64,000 nt of DNA. It comes from Ktedonobacter robiniae (lineage in GTDB: Bacteria > Chloroflexota > Ktedonobacteria > Ktedonobacterales > Ktedonobacteraceae). Location: contig NZ_BNJG01000004.1 in assembly GCF_016587375.1 (NCBI RefSeq), positions 1 through 64,000 on the forward strand, in the 5' to 3' direction. Position 1 is the stretch's first letter. Each line of letters starts with the position of its first letter. Both the position numbers and the translations under genes were made by a program. The notes beneath the pieces were generated by a model that was given only the letters and a program-made list of their open reading frames with translations, was not told where the DNA came from and did not search any database. Below, piece by piece: positions 1-9,142 of this stretch.

Positions 1-481
1 ATTGAGATTGTCTGTGGGCAACCATATCGTAAAACATCTGAGGAGGGAGGCTCATCATAGCATCTTGTGCGAATCGACGCAGATTAGTTGGTGTCAACCC
101 AACGAATTGTGTAAAGCGTGTGGTAAATGTTCCTAAACTTGTATAGCCTACATCAAAACAAATATCAGTCACGCTTAAGTCCGTTGTGAGTAACAACCTC
201 TTTGCCTGCTGGAGCCGTATCGCGGCAAGATACACACTTGGGGGGACACCTGTCATACTACGGAAGATGCGGTTGAAATGGAATTGACTCAGTTGAGCCG
301 AATGAGCAATCTCTGGTAAAGTCAAAGGATCAGAAAAGCGCTGACGCATCATCAATATGGCCTGCTCTATCGCTTGATAGCGTAGCACTTCCGTGCTTGA
401 CTTGCGACATCCGCTCTCATATAGATACGATGGCGCTATAGTAACATCCTTGCTATGTAATCGCGAAACTGCTTCTTGCAT
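1..481 (-). CDS. AraC family transcriptional regulator, C-terminus cut by window edge
   Basis: A reading frame on the minus strand stays open from an ATG at 481 to the left edge. The translation carries a full AraC-type double helix-turn-helix: a first HTH (LTLPEIAHSAQLSQFHFNRIF) and a second (LSVTDICFDVGYTSLGTFTTRF) followed by the usual GLTPTNLR turn. Only about 45 residues precede the DNA-binding domain, so this is the short AraC form with little or no ligand domain. The protein is incomplete at its C-terminus. It probably acts as a DNA-binding activator; its target is not visible here. Confidence 0.85.
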   Translation of the reverse strand, partial: MQEAVSRLHSKDVTIAPSYLYESGCRKSSTEVLRYQAIEQAILMMRQRFSDPLTLPEIAHSAQLSQFHFNRIFRSMTGVPPSVYLAAIRLQQAKRLLLTTDLSVTDICFDVGYTSLGTFTTRFTQFVGLTPTNLRRFAQDAMMSLPPQMFYDMVAHRQSQ

Positions 482-822
482 GATTACAACCTCTTCAGTA
501 TGTAGCGTCTCTATCTATAGCCAGGTCATGGTAGCATTTGTTGCTAGAGAGATGAATGCTCCATGGCCTCTATACCTTTCGCGTCTCTCTCCGCGCTATT
601 GCGTTGTTTAGATTATAATGCGCTCCCTCTAGCATAACTATGCAATGCACGCTTACTCATACATAGTGTAAAAGAAAAATATCTCTTTTTCTTCTTCTAG
701 ATTGCTAATTATATTTTAAAAGTGATAAAGCATGCCTACAAAAACTACTATTTAGTTGCGTGAAAAGTATATATTATGTTAGAATAAATGTATATCATTA
801 TAGATACAAGAGGGAACATGTC
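482..822. other. AT-rich divergent intergenic region
   Basis: This gap separates the minus-strand AraC gene from the plus-strand sigma-like gene and should hold both promoters. It is AT-rich, especially 660-760. I see no clear consensus promoter, RNA or repeat. Confidence 0.5.
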
Positions 823-1215
823 ATGAAAGTTGTGTGGAGTATGCCAAGAGAAACTCACTCAGACCAGGAAAAAGACAAGCATACTTTTAACTATAGGCTG
901 ACCGAAGACGAGAGTACTGCGGAAATCAGGAAGCACCTGTCAGAACTCATCAATCATCAGGTACACAACCATATCCTTAATGAACAAGACGCCCTGCTTT
1001 TATCACTCCGCCTAGGACTTCACGACGGCAAATGCTATACGCTGGCTGAAATTAGTCTTACAACCAATACATCTCGCGAGTCCCTACGCCAACGCCAGCA
1101 TCTTGCCTTACAAAGGAAGATTAAAGACCCGGCGTTCTTTCGCCTTTTGGAGCATTATTCTCAGCGTGTGAAATTGCCACGCGGAGTACATCATCACCTT
1201 CGTAAGTTGTACTGA
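823..1215 (+). CDS. stand-alone sigma-70 region 4-like DNA-binding protein
   Basis: The 130-residue product ends in a sigma-70 region 4-like helix-turn-helix: LRLGLHDGKCYTLAEIS, then a recognition helix around NTSRESLRQRQHLALQ. Regions 1-3 of a sigma factor are absent, so it is unlikely to be a complete sigma factor; it may be a sigma-like adaptor or a remnant. I chose the ATG at 823 because AGAGGG lies about 8 nt upstream; an in-frame ATG at 760 has no ribosome binding site. It stands alone. Function beyond DNA binding is unknown. Confidence 0.7.
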   Translation: MKVVWSMPRETHSDQEKDKHTFNYRLTEDESTAEIRKHLSELINHQVHNHILNEQDALLLSLRLGLHDGKCYTLAEISLTTNTSRESLRQRQHLALQRKIKDPAFFRLLEHYSQRVKLPRGVHHHLRKLY

Positions 1216-1354
1216 CTTGATGATAGCTGCTCTTGATGTAGTATTTAGGTGAAGCCAGAACAAAATCGCTCAGGAGAGTTGAGAGAGACCTATGCACGAG
1301 CAGATAGTATCTTCACTACACGAGACTTTCCATTTCTCCAAGCACAGATATCTC

Positions 1355-2302
1355 TCAACAACTCCGCTGTAAGGAATGAGCACATGTTTGTAGAAGCGCC
1401 TGCAGACAATTTTTCAACAGCACGAGCTTGTACTTACTGGAAGCAACCAGTTCAGTAGCAACGATAGGATCAGCAGCAAGATCTGCCGCCCGTGAAAACA
1501 CCATTTGTTCTAGCGGTTGGCCGGTAAGAAAATCTTCCACCCAGGCGAGACGTACAGGGACGCTGGCGATTCCTCCCACAGCGATATGGGCGTGAGAGAT
1601 GTATTGTTCCCCCTGAAGGCGTACCACCATCTCAATAAGCGGCCACGCGGCAAAGGTACGGTCAGAGACGCGCCTATATCCAGAAACTTCAGGCACGGGA
1701 GGCGGAAGCTCTACAGCGCAGAGTATATCAGAAGCAGGCAGGTAATGATCGCAAGAGGCACTTCTCCCATCGCCAAAGAGTTGTTCAATAGAAAGCCCAG
1801 GTGATTTGAGCGTCTGCACTACCGCATCATAGGCGAGAAACACCACACCCAGGGTCGAGGGATGCGGCGTAATACAAGGGCCGAGATCCCAGCAGACATC
1901 ATAAACTTGCCCCTCCCGACGAGCTGAGCAATGATCGCCGCCTTTTTTGTAACATTCAAGGTCTTTTTCCCGATAATACCAACAGCGATTCCGTTGAAGA
2001 AGGTTCCCGCCGACCGTAGCGACCCTGCGGATCTGGGGCGTAGCAATATGTGCAATCGCCTCTGCCAGAGCAGCGTAGTTCTTTTGAATCCAGGGATGCT
2101 CCCCCAGATGCTCCAGGGTCACCATCGCACCAATACTCGGCTTAGAGAGATTGAGGTTCTCCAAGGCAACAATATTACGTAGATCGATAAGGGGTCCATG
2201 AGAAAGCCCTAGCCGACGACGATCATGTAACGCGGTCCCACCAGCACGAATTTCACCGCTCAACCGAGCAAGTTCGTCGACTGTCTCAGGAAAATAGATC
2301 AT
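1355..2302 (-). CDS. FAD-binding subunit of a molybdenum hydroxylase (xanthine/aldehyde dehydrogenase family)
   Basis: This subunit would carry electrons from the Mo centre to FAD in the cytoplasm. The N-terminal FAD-binding half has the AGGTAL and ATVGGNLLQ motifs typical of CO dehydrogenase medium subunits. Directly after it comes a Cys-rich insert (NRCWYYREKDLECYKKGGDHC) like the extra [4Fe-4S] loop of the PaoB/YagS type. The C-terminal CODH flavoprotein domain runs to the end. Length (315 residues) is usual. Its ATG overlaps the stop of the upstream fused subunit gene by ATGA, so the two are translationally coupled. The substrate cannot be told from the sequence. Confidence 0.88.
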   Translation of the reverse strand: MIYFPETVDELARLSGEIRAGGTALHDRRRLGLSHGPLIDLRNIVALENLNLSKPSIGAMVTLEHLGEHPWIQKNYAALAEAIAHIATPQIRRVATVGGNLLQRNRCWYYREKDLECYKKGGDHCSARREGQVYDVCWDLGPCITPHPSTLGVVFLAYDAVVQTLKSPGLSIEQLFGDGRSASCDHYLPASDILCAVELPPPVPEVSGYRRVSDRTFAAWPLIEMVVRLQGEQYISHAHIAVGGIASVPVRLAWVEDFLTGQPLEQMVFSRAADLAADPIVATELVASSKYKLVLLKNCLQALLQTCAHSLQRSC

Positions 2303-4974
2303 AATGTCTCCTCTGCATACAATGCATTAAGCACGCGATCTGGTCGCAGTGGAAGTTCTCGCGGGCGCCAGCCAGTCGCATGCGCTACCGCATTGCCAAT
2401 CGAAGCAGCGACAGCAACCGTACTGATTTCGGCCAGCCCTACGGCTCCCCCACGTACATACTCAAAGCCCCCCTCATAAAAGAAGATGTCCATGACAGGC
2501 GTTTCCGCAATGCCAGGCAGGTGATACGCATCAAAGCTGGTGGTCATGACTCTCCCAGTCTGCCGATCTTGCTGTCGCTCCTCAAACAGAGCATAACCGA
2601 TACCCTGGATAATACCGCCGTGCACCTGGCTACGCGCGAGTGCGGGCACAATAATCCGCCCGGCTGCAATGGCACTCCACACCCTTTGGACACGTATGGT
2701 TCCATACAGCATATTGACTTCGACTTCACAGACGCAGGCGCTCCACGTTGAACCGTGACCGATCTGCGTTCCCTTGATTGCAAATGGCATCGTATAGCGC
2801 TTCGCGTCGCGTTGGCGTTTTCCAGTGACAGAGAGTTTAGGGTAGCTAGCCGCCAGTTCTTGCCAGGTGAGCAATCCGCGCTCACTGCGTATTCCCAGGG
2901 GCCCAATGGCAAACGTGCGGGTCGCCTCGCGCTGTACCATGATTTCCTCCAATGTGGCACGCAACTGTTCTGCCGCGTGTTGGGATGCTGGCACCACAGA
3001 TGCTGTCGTACGGCTTCCGCTCGCAGCAGGCCCCATAACATAGTGTGAGTTTCCCAGTTCTACATGAATATCTTGGGGATCACAGTCCAGAACACGGGCA
3101 ACCTCCTGAGCAATAGTAGTGGCAGTACCATTTCCAATGTCCTGGCTGGCCGTCGATGCGACCACCCCCTCAGCAGTCACCTGTAAAGATACCTGGGTAT
3201 TGGGCTGTACGAAGTACAACCAGTTTCCAACTGCCAATCCAATACCACGCCGGATCGATCCTGACTGTCGATCTAACGTGTGGCGTTGTTGCCAAGCAGG
3301 CAAGCTCTCGACCCAATCATAGAGGGCTGAGAGTTGCGGCACCGGTTGCCACCGCCTGCGTAACTGCACGGGATCGCATCCCACCCGCTGAGCTAGCTCA
3401 TCCACAGCCTGCTCCAGAGCCCAGAAGAGCGGCGGACCACCAGGGGCACGAAATGGTTTACCTGGCGGGTTATGGGTCACAATATCATAATCAGCCAGAT
3501 ATTTGGGAATACCTGGGTAGATTGCTCGACCCAAATTCGCCACATAACTGCCAATACCAATACCCGTGTCTCCATACGTCTCGACAGATAGCGCCTTCAT
3601 ATCACCTTGCCCATCTGCAGATGCTTTGAGGTGCAGCGTCACCGCTGGGCGGTACCCGCCAGAGATAAATTCTTCCTGCCGCTCAAAAACGACACGCACA
3701 GGCCGTTGCGCCCGGCGACTCAATTCAATCGCAGCGACAGCCTCTGAGGTCAAACCTAATTTGGCCCCGAAAGCTCCTCCCACGGCATTGCAGATCACCT
3801 CTACCTGAGACAGCGGCAGGTGCCAGCGTTTCCCAATCTCTTGCGCGATACGTGCACAGGACTGTGTCGAAATATGGACTTTCACCCTCCGTTCATCCGG
3901 CCACAACGCGACGCAGGCATGAGGCTCGAGGGGGGCATGGCAAACAGCTTGTGTACGCCATGTTCCTTGTACTCTCGTCTCCCCATCTGCACACGCTTGC
4001 TGCACTATACGCCTGGCTGTCTGCTTTTGCTGGGACATCAGCGTCAAAGGGCCACGTATATTGCCTTGCCATCGCGCAGGGAAGAGAGGGTTCTCTCCAA
4101 CATTCGGTGCGCCCAGACTGCCCTGGGGATACACACGCGGAGCAGAGGGCTTCTGGGCCTCCGAAACCTCAACTGTGGAGGAGAGCACTTGATATTCAAT
4201 CTGAATCAGATCAAGAGCTTTGCGAGCTTGCAACATATTTTCGGCTGCCACAGCCAGCACTTCTTGACCAATGTAGCGTATTTTCTTCTGCCGATTGAGC
4301 AGTATGACAACGGCTCTGACACCTGGAAATGTGGCGGCTTGAGAGATATCGATGCGCTTGACCTTCGCATGGGCATAGGGAGAACGCAAAATGACCCCTT
4401 CGAGTTGACCATCATACTGTACGTCGACCGTATAACGCGTCTGCCCTGTGACTTTCGCGTAGGCATCTTGACGTGGTCCATAGGGTGGACTCGCTCCCTC
4501 AAAGCGTCCGGCGCACGCCTCTTGTAGAGCGCGAATCATGCCTTCGTACGCACCACAGCGACAGAGGTGACCACAGAGGGCGGCCTGGATCTCTTCTCGC
4601 GTTGGTTGCACATCAGTTGCTTTAGCACGCCACTGCTGATAGAAATATATGGCTTCAAGGATAACGCCAGGAGTACAGAACCCGCATTGTAAAGCATCAT
4701 TGGCAAGAAAGGCTTTCTGCACAGGATGCAGTTTCGGCCCGATGCCCTCGATCGTGTGTACTTCCTGCCCAGCCATAGCATGAGCGGGAAGCAGACACCC
4801 TATGACCGGCTTCTGGTTGAGCCATATGGTACAAGCGCCACAGGCGCCAGCGTCGCAAGCCCGTTTTGCGCCTGTAAGCAATAACTTATTGCGTATAATA
4901 TCTAGAGCCGTCTCTTCTGGTCTGATATCACCATCATTGATTTCATGCGCCACTCCGTTGACATGTATCTCCAT
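2299..4974 (-). CDS. fused [2Fe-2S] / molybdopterin catalytic subunit of a xanthine dehydrogenase-family hydroxylase
   Basis: The N-terminal ~165 residues form the two-cluster iron-sulfur subunit: plant-type cluster ligands C40, C45, C48, C60, then CGFCTPG and CGHLCRCG for the second cluster. They are fused to the large Mo-cofactor subunit, with GGAFGAK, the Mo-pterin regions and a C-terminal GLAEIST motif carrying the presumed catalytic Glu. FeS and Mo parts are separate genes in many relatives, while FAD is here a separate gene. I place the start at 4974, where AGAGGAG precedes ATG; a longer frame to 5097 lacks a binding site and does not add homologous sequence. Likely substrate is a purine, aldehyde or N-heterocycle, not determinable here. 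Maturation genes (XdhC-like) are not in the window. Confidence 0.9.
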   Translation of the reverse strand: MEIHVNGVAHEINDGDIRPEETALDIIRNKLLLTGAKRACDAGACGACTIWLNQKPVIGCLLPAHAMAGQEVHTIEGIGPKLHPVQKAFLANDALQCGFCTPGVILEAIYFYQQWRAKATDVQPTREEIQAALCGHLCRCGAYEGMIRALQEACAGRFEGASPPYGPRQDAYAKVTGQTRYTVDVQYDGQLEGVILRSPYAHAKVKRIDISQAATFPGVRAVVILLNRQKKIRYIGQEVLAVAAENMLQARKALDLIQIEYQVLSSTVEVSEAQKPSAPRVYPQGSLGAPNVGENPLFPARWQGNIRGPLTLMSQQKQTARRIVQQACADGETRVQGTWRTQAVCHAPLEPHACVALWPDERRVKVHISTQSCARIAQEIGKRWHLPLSQVEVICNAVGGAFGAKLGLTSEAVAAIELSRRAQRPVRVVFERQEEFISGGYRPAVTLHLKASADGQGDMKALSVETYGDTGIGIGSYVANLGRAIYPGIPKYLADYDIVTHNPPGKPFRAPGGPPLFWALEQAVDELAQRVGCDPVQLRRRWQPVPQLSALYDWVESLPAWQQRHTLDRQSGSIRRGIGLAVGNWLYFVQPNTQVSLQVTAEGVVASTASQDIGNGTATTIAQEVARVLDCDPQDIHVELGNSHYVMGPAASGSRTTASVVPASQHAAEQLRATLEEIMVQREATRTFAIGPLGIRSERGLLTWQELAASYPKLSVTGKRQRDAKRYTMPFAIKGTQIGHGSTWSACVCEVEVNMLYGTIRVQRVWSAIAAGRIIVPALARSQVHGGIIQGIGYALFEERQQDRQTGRVMTTSFDAYHLPGIAETPVMDIFFYEGGFEYVRGGAVGLAEISTVAVAASIGNAVAHATGWRPRELPLRPDRVLNALYAEETL

Positions 4975-5111
4975 GTATACGTCTCCTCTACGCTTCGCCC
5001 ACTCAAGAGCAACAGGTGCCAGTATCGCTACACGCGCAGAAACGCCTCTACCCGCTACAGGATACTCCTGAGCGGATAGAGAAATCAGAGGTAGCAATGC
5101 AGCGAGCGCTA

Positions 5112-5720
5112 TTATGACAGCCAGGCACCGATGTGCGTCTTCACTCGATGCAGAATAGCCACAGGCTCGCCATCAGGATCATCTTTGCGGTACAGAGGAA
5201 CATCCACGCGCTCTTTGGTACCACCACCCTGGCCCACAGGTGGGACATGAGTAATGTTGTGTTCCAGCACGATAGCCTCTTTGTTGAATACCGTCATTCC
5301 CAGGTCGACAAGGTCGAACTGCATGTAACCGTACATCTGGCAGAGCTTCGGCGATTCAGGAGCGGTGTAGACGGTTCCCTTGCGCACCTGGCCACCGGAA
5401 AACTTGCCGAGGTCATAGTTAACACTGGCATGGACACGACCAAAGGTCGGGCTTACTCCATCGACACTCAGCTCGCGCATCGTGATGTCGATCGACGCTT
5501 CAGACCAATCCGCCGATGTAGGGTTGGCACGCTCGATAGCGTAATGCCCATGGAACTCGATGACTTCTTCGCCGCGGCCGATAACTTCAATCGTGTCCCA
5601 GGTGATAAAGCTGAGTCGATCGGTACCACCCTCAGGCATCGTGAACAACTGCAGTTCATCCAGACTCTTTGGACTTGGTACGAGGGTTTTGTTGGTAACC
5701 TGTGCCTTGTCAATTGCCAT
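5112..5720 (-). CDS. conserved hypothetical protein, 202 aa
   Basis: The start at 5720 has a near-perfect AGGAGG 6 nt upstream; upstream in-frame codons are dismissed. The sequence is acidic, beta-rich in appearance, without signal peptide, membrane segment or recognisable catalytic motif (for example FITWDTIEVIGRGEEVIEF and MYGYMQFDLVDLGMTVFN). I do not recognise the family with confidence; it may be one of the small DUF families shared with actinomycetes. It lies 137 nt upstream of the molybdenum hydroxylase genes on the same strand, so co-transcription is possible. Confidence 0.75.
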   Translation of the reverse strand: MAIDKAQVTNKTLVPSPKSLDELQLFTMPEGGTDRLSFITWDTIEVIGRGEEVIEFHGHYAIERANPTSADWSEASIDITMRELSVDGVSPTFGRVHASVNYDLGKFSGGQVRKGTVYTAPESPKLCQMYGYMQFDLVDLGMTVFNKEAIVLEHNITHVPPVGQGGGTKERVDVPLYRKDDPDGEPVAILHRVKTHIGAWLS

Positions 5721-6124
5721 TGTTTTCCTCCTGTGTATAAAACACATACAACTGAAACACACTGTACTTATGCATGACCTATCACATAACATCCTGTAGT
5801 GGGGTCATACAGATGTACTTATGAAGCCGTGGCTTACGTAAGGAGTTACAGAGACATCCTCCTCCAAAGGACTCGGTAACGAGCGCATACATCCTAGAAT
5901 CGTAGGCAAGGCAGAAATACTGCTCGGTTCCCAGCTATATTTCTCAGTTGCCGCCTGGCTCGTAGTCGTACATAACTCTTTCGTAACGCCTAATGTTACT
6001 GTAACCTATTTTTTGCACTTCCTCTTCTTATACTTTGCGTTAAATATGCTTTTTCCCCCATCTTCTCAGTAGCCTTTCACCGCCATTGTTATGATGCGAC
6101 AAAAGAAGCTGGAGTGCTGCGTTC
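5721..6124. other. intergenic, no feature recognised
   Basis: About 400 bases between two minus-strand genes. It should contain the promoter of the downstream hypothetical gene and the terminator of the haloperoxidase gene. I find no strong hairpin, repeat or coding potential. Confidence 0.4.
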
Positions 6125-7678
6125 TCAGAGCGTGCCGTTTATGAAGGCCTCCGCCTTCTGCCAGACCTGTATTGCTACTTGCCTGCCGAGTGTCCGACCG
6201 TCATGATCTGCCTGATTGAAGTGAATACCACCATATTGGCGAGAAAGCCCAGCCTCATCTGCTGCCGCAGAGAAAGTAGGCCAGAAAAGGGTTACGCTAA
6301 CTTTGGGGGCCAAACCAGGTTCAATGAGAGAACTTCCAGGAGCAGCCGTAAACGAGTCACCAAAACGATCGCTTGCGTGTATCTGCCGCAGGATGTAGGC
6401 ACCAGCTGCACTAAACGTGCTATGGCCCGAGACATACTCGGGAAACGGCGGCGTCACGACAGACGACTCCTGATAGGGAAGAAAGTGTGCTCCATCTGGC
6501 ATGGTTACCGTTCCCTTGCCTACCCCACCCCAACATACCAAAGGCTTGCCAGCGTATAGGTAGCGGACGGCACTAATCGGTCGCACATAATCGTAGGCGC
6601 GTTTTGCGTCCCAGCAGGCAATGCTCGCATCGAACAGGGCATTGGAGAGCGCGAAGAACATCTTGATGTCATCACCGATATCGTGCTTGTTCTTTCTTGA
6701 GATCGAATGCGCCGAGAGGAACTGACAAAAAAGCGCCCAGTGGCCAGGAGGTGTCTCGGAGTTCGGACCGTTAGCCCAGTAGTCAGCTATCGTTTTCATG
6801 GTATTATTCAACGTTGCACTATAGCGAACTATCGTTTCGGCCTGATGCCTGTACGCACTACTGGCGGAGTCCATCACCGGACCAGGTGGCCGGAACTGCT
6901 TACCCGATGATAGTGCGAAAGGGGCAATAGTTCCCCAATGGGGAGTTGTGAACTTCTGAACGATTCCATTCACACGCAACGGCTGCCAGTGCAGAGGACT
7001 GACAAGCGCATCAGGCGAATTGACCGGGATATAGTGGCTAGTATCGACATAGCCATTCAGCTGATTCGATCCATCCCGAGAACGGTACGAGAGAACCGCC
7101 CGAGCCGCAACATTCCCAATTCCACTAGGATTTGTCGGATCGGTACAGGTATTCCCAGGGTCATATCCTAACCCCCTCATCATGATATCGAAGACAGGGG
7201 TTTGTGAAGGAAAGAGGTCGACGAGCGCATGATAAGCAGCATAACTTACTGATAGCTCTATTGATTTCCAGTTCTTCCCTCCTTGCCGCTGTTTGCGAAG
7301 ACCGTTTCTCTGTGTCGGAAGCGCCACACGGTCATACGCCGTCCATGCGTCATACATACAGGTATGGACGATAGCAAGCGCACGCGAAGCAACAGTGGGA
7401 CCGGGATTGGTATCACGTATCGCTTGCAGTAAGGCCTTGTTCCATTGAATTACGATATTATCTGTTCCCGTGTTCCCACCACCGCCCTGTTTCGCCAGCG
7501 CAATACTCCGATCGTACCCCAGCCAGGCTCCAGATCCTACGGCGGCAACTGCTCCCCCAACACCTACCTTGAGCACAGTGCGTCTACTTATGCGCTCCTC
7601 CAATACAGGTGGGGGGCCGTCATCCACACTTATCCCGCTGTACGGTGCAAATTGGTCTTTGTGCTTCCTTGTCTCCAT
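6125..7678 (-). CDS. vanadium-dependent haloperoxidase / PAP2-superfamily phosphatase, Tat-exported
   Basis: The 517-residue product begins with a twin-arginine signal (SRRTVLKVGVGGAVAAVG) and continues as a helical PAP2/vanadium haloperoxidase domain. The active-site residues appear in order: K and RP in DAKRAYDYVRPIS, then YVSGHSTFSAAG (the P/V-SGH motif with the acid-base His), then SRQYGGIHF supplying the last Arg and the vanadate-ligating His. Such enzymes oxidise halides with H2O2 or act as acid phosphatases; which applies here is not decided by sequence. The start at 7678 has AAGGAG 5 nt upstream. It is divergent from unbL across ~400 bp, so it may or may not belong to the enediyne cluster. 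Confidence 0.88.
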   Translation of the reverse strand: METRKHKDQFAPYSGISVDDGPPPVLEERISRRTVLKVGVGGAVAAVGSGAWLGYDRSIALAKQGGGGNTGTDNIVIQWNKALLQAIRDTNPGPTVASRALAIVHTCMYDAWTAYDRVALPTQRNGLRKQRQGGKNWKSIELSVSYAAYHALVDLFPSQTPVFDIMMRGLGYDPGNTCTDPTNPSGIGNVAARAVLSYRSRDGSNQLNGYVDTSHYIPVNSPDALVSPLHWQPLRVNGIVQKFTTPHWGTIAPFALSSGKQFRPPGPVMDSASSAYRHQAETIVRYSATLNNTMKTIADYWANGPNSETPPGHWALFCQFLSAHSISRKNKHDIGDDIKMFFALSNALFDASIACWDAKRAYDYVRPISAVRYLYAGKPLVCWGGVGKGTVTMPDGAHFLPYQESSVVTPPFPEYVSGHSTFSAAGAYILRQIHASDRFGDSFTAAPGSSLIEPGLAPKVSVTLFWPTFSAAADEAGLSRQYGGIHFNQADHDGRTLGRQVAIQVWQKAEAFINGTL

Positions 7679-8074
7679 ATTTTCTCCTTGCATATTGCAA
7701 CCCAATTCCCATTAGCACACGCATATGCTTTCACTAACCTCCGTAAGAGGCTAATGATCACAAGTTTACACACTTCATCGACCTCAAAGCTTCTCACACT
7801 TTGCTGTTTTCTCCTATTCTCCCAACAGTTGAAACAGCAGGCGCTCACATCATCCGAGCAGGAGCAACACGTCACCTCGGCGAACTATACAGACAAGTAA
7901 GAAGCTTTCCTCCCCTTGGAGAAGAGAGGCGGAACGCTGCAACTCTACACAAAGAAACATATAGAAATACAAAGAAACGCCATATAGACAGATAAAGCAA
8001 ATTATAAGAAGACATGCGAGCCGATAATATTTTATGCTTACTGTGTCATTGGTCGTCGAGGAAAGGAGATCTGA
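7679..8074. other. divergent promoter region between haloperoxidase and enediyne cassette
   Basis: The region lies between divergent genes and must start transcription of the enediyne cassette. It ends in a strong Shine-Dalgarno (AAAGGAG) before unbL. A weak -10-like TAATAT lies near 8024; no good -35 is evident. No regulator gene adjoins it. Confidence 0.45.
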
Positions 8075-9034
8075 ATGCCACGCATCTTCACTCATCTGCG
8101 AACCTCGCTTCTTGGAATAGATCCAATCGAAACAACATTTCAGAGGCGAGGGTTTTTCATGGGCCAAAAGCAAGGGAAAGAAAGGCTTGAGCAATGTGGT
8201 AAAGCCTTTGTTCATGGATACAATACCGTTTTACAAAACGACCAGCACACACAATTTGTCCCTCAACTCGAACAGGTCGATATGGCACTCAAAGGGTTTG
8301 CGTATGAAGGCGCAGCGATGGCGCTGGCAATGCTCGACTACTTTTCTCCCTGGAAGCAACGCCTCTTGACCTTTCTTGCAAAGGAGGGAGACGAACATGC
8401 CTATATGCTTCACGTCGGTTTAGGATGGACGTTTGCGCGCGTGCCACGTTCTAGGCAACGCGTTTTGTCGCGCATGGATTCCCTTTATCGCTGGCTGGCA
8501 CTTGATGGCTATGGTTTTCATGAAGGATATTTCTCCTGGCGACGCATGTTCCAGCAACAGGTACAACACAAACATCTCGTGGGCTATGAAAAACGAAGCT
8601 TCGATCAAGGTCTTGGCAGAAGCCTCTGGTTTGTGCAAGGCACGGATGTTTCACGTATCATCGCTACCATTCAAGCCTTTCCCGTCTCACGACAGCCTGA
8701 TCTCTGGAGCGGTATCGGACTAGCAAGTACCTATGCCGGAGGTGCAATTGCAACCGACCTCCACTTGTTATATCAAGCCGCAAACCAATATAGACCACAA
8801 CTGGCCCAAGGGGCGGCTTTTGCCGCGAAGGCCAGACAGCGGGCAAACAACCTGCAGGAGGAAACTGAACAGGCCTGTCAGATTTTCTGTCACACATCTG
8901 CGCAGCAGGCAGCCAGTATAACAGACCAGGCGTTGGAAGGACTACCTCTTTCACAACAAGACCCAGATATGCCAGCATACGAAACCTGGCGAGAGCGTAT
9001 TCAGACCAGTTTCGCGTTTTCTCTCTCCAGGTAA
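8075..9034 (+). CDS. unbL: DUF1702 family enediyne biosynthesis protein (UnbL type)
   Basis: This 319-residue soluble protein has the sequence signatures of DUF1702/UnbL proteins from enediyne warhead cassettes: GFAYEGAAMALAMLD near residue 75, a WLALDGYGFHEGYF block, SFDQGLGRSLWFV, DLWSGIGLASTYAGG and AAFAAKARQRA. The family is of unknown chemistry but is a constant partner of PKSE; its role is in converting the nascent polyene to an enediyne core. The start has AAAGGAG 7 nt upstream. It is the first gene of a six-gene plus-strand run and precedes pksE by 108 nt. No catalytic motif of a known enzyme class is visible. Confidence 0.88.
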   Translation: MPRIFTHLRTSLLGIDPIETTFQRRGFFMGQKQGKERLEQCGKAFVHGYNTVLQNDQHTQFVPQLEQVDMALKGFAYEGAAMALAMLDYFSPWKQRLLTFLAKEGDEHAYMLHVGLGWTFARVPRSRQRVLSRMDSLYRWLALDGYGFHEGYFSWRRMFQQQVQHKHLVGYEKRSFDQGLGRSLWFVQGTDVSRIIATIQAFPVSRQPDLWSGIGLASTYAGGAIATDLHLLYQAANQYRPQLAQGAAFAAKARQRANNLQEETEQACQIFCHTSAQQAASITDQALEGLPLSQQDPDMPAYETWRERIQTSFAFSLSR

Positions 9035-9142
9035 CGTGCTCAGGCTATTTGAGCAATACACGCAGTAGATGTTCTCTTTAGAAGCACCAATTGCTACTAT
9101 TCCCGTGTGAATATAGTCTCGAGATAGAAGTGAGGATCTACT

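Noticed and set aside
1249..1458. 69-codon plus-strand frame after the sigma-like gene
   Set aside because: It starts with GTG without a binding site and overlaps the end of the FAD subunit gene on the other strand.
3820..4527. Long plus-strand open frame (235 codons) opposite the molybdenum hydroxylase
   Set aside because: It is an antisense shadow of a clearly conserved protein and lacks a ribosome binding site.
7445..7900. Plus-strand frame of 151 codons between haloperoxidase and unbL
   Set aside because: Mostly antisense to the Tat signal region of the haloperoxidase; no conserved sequence or binding site.
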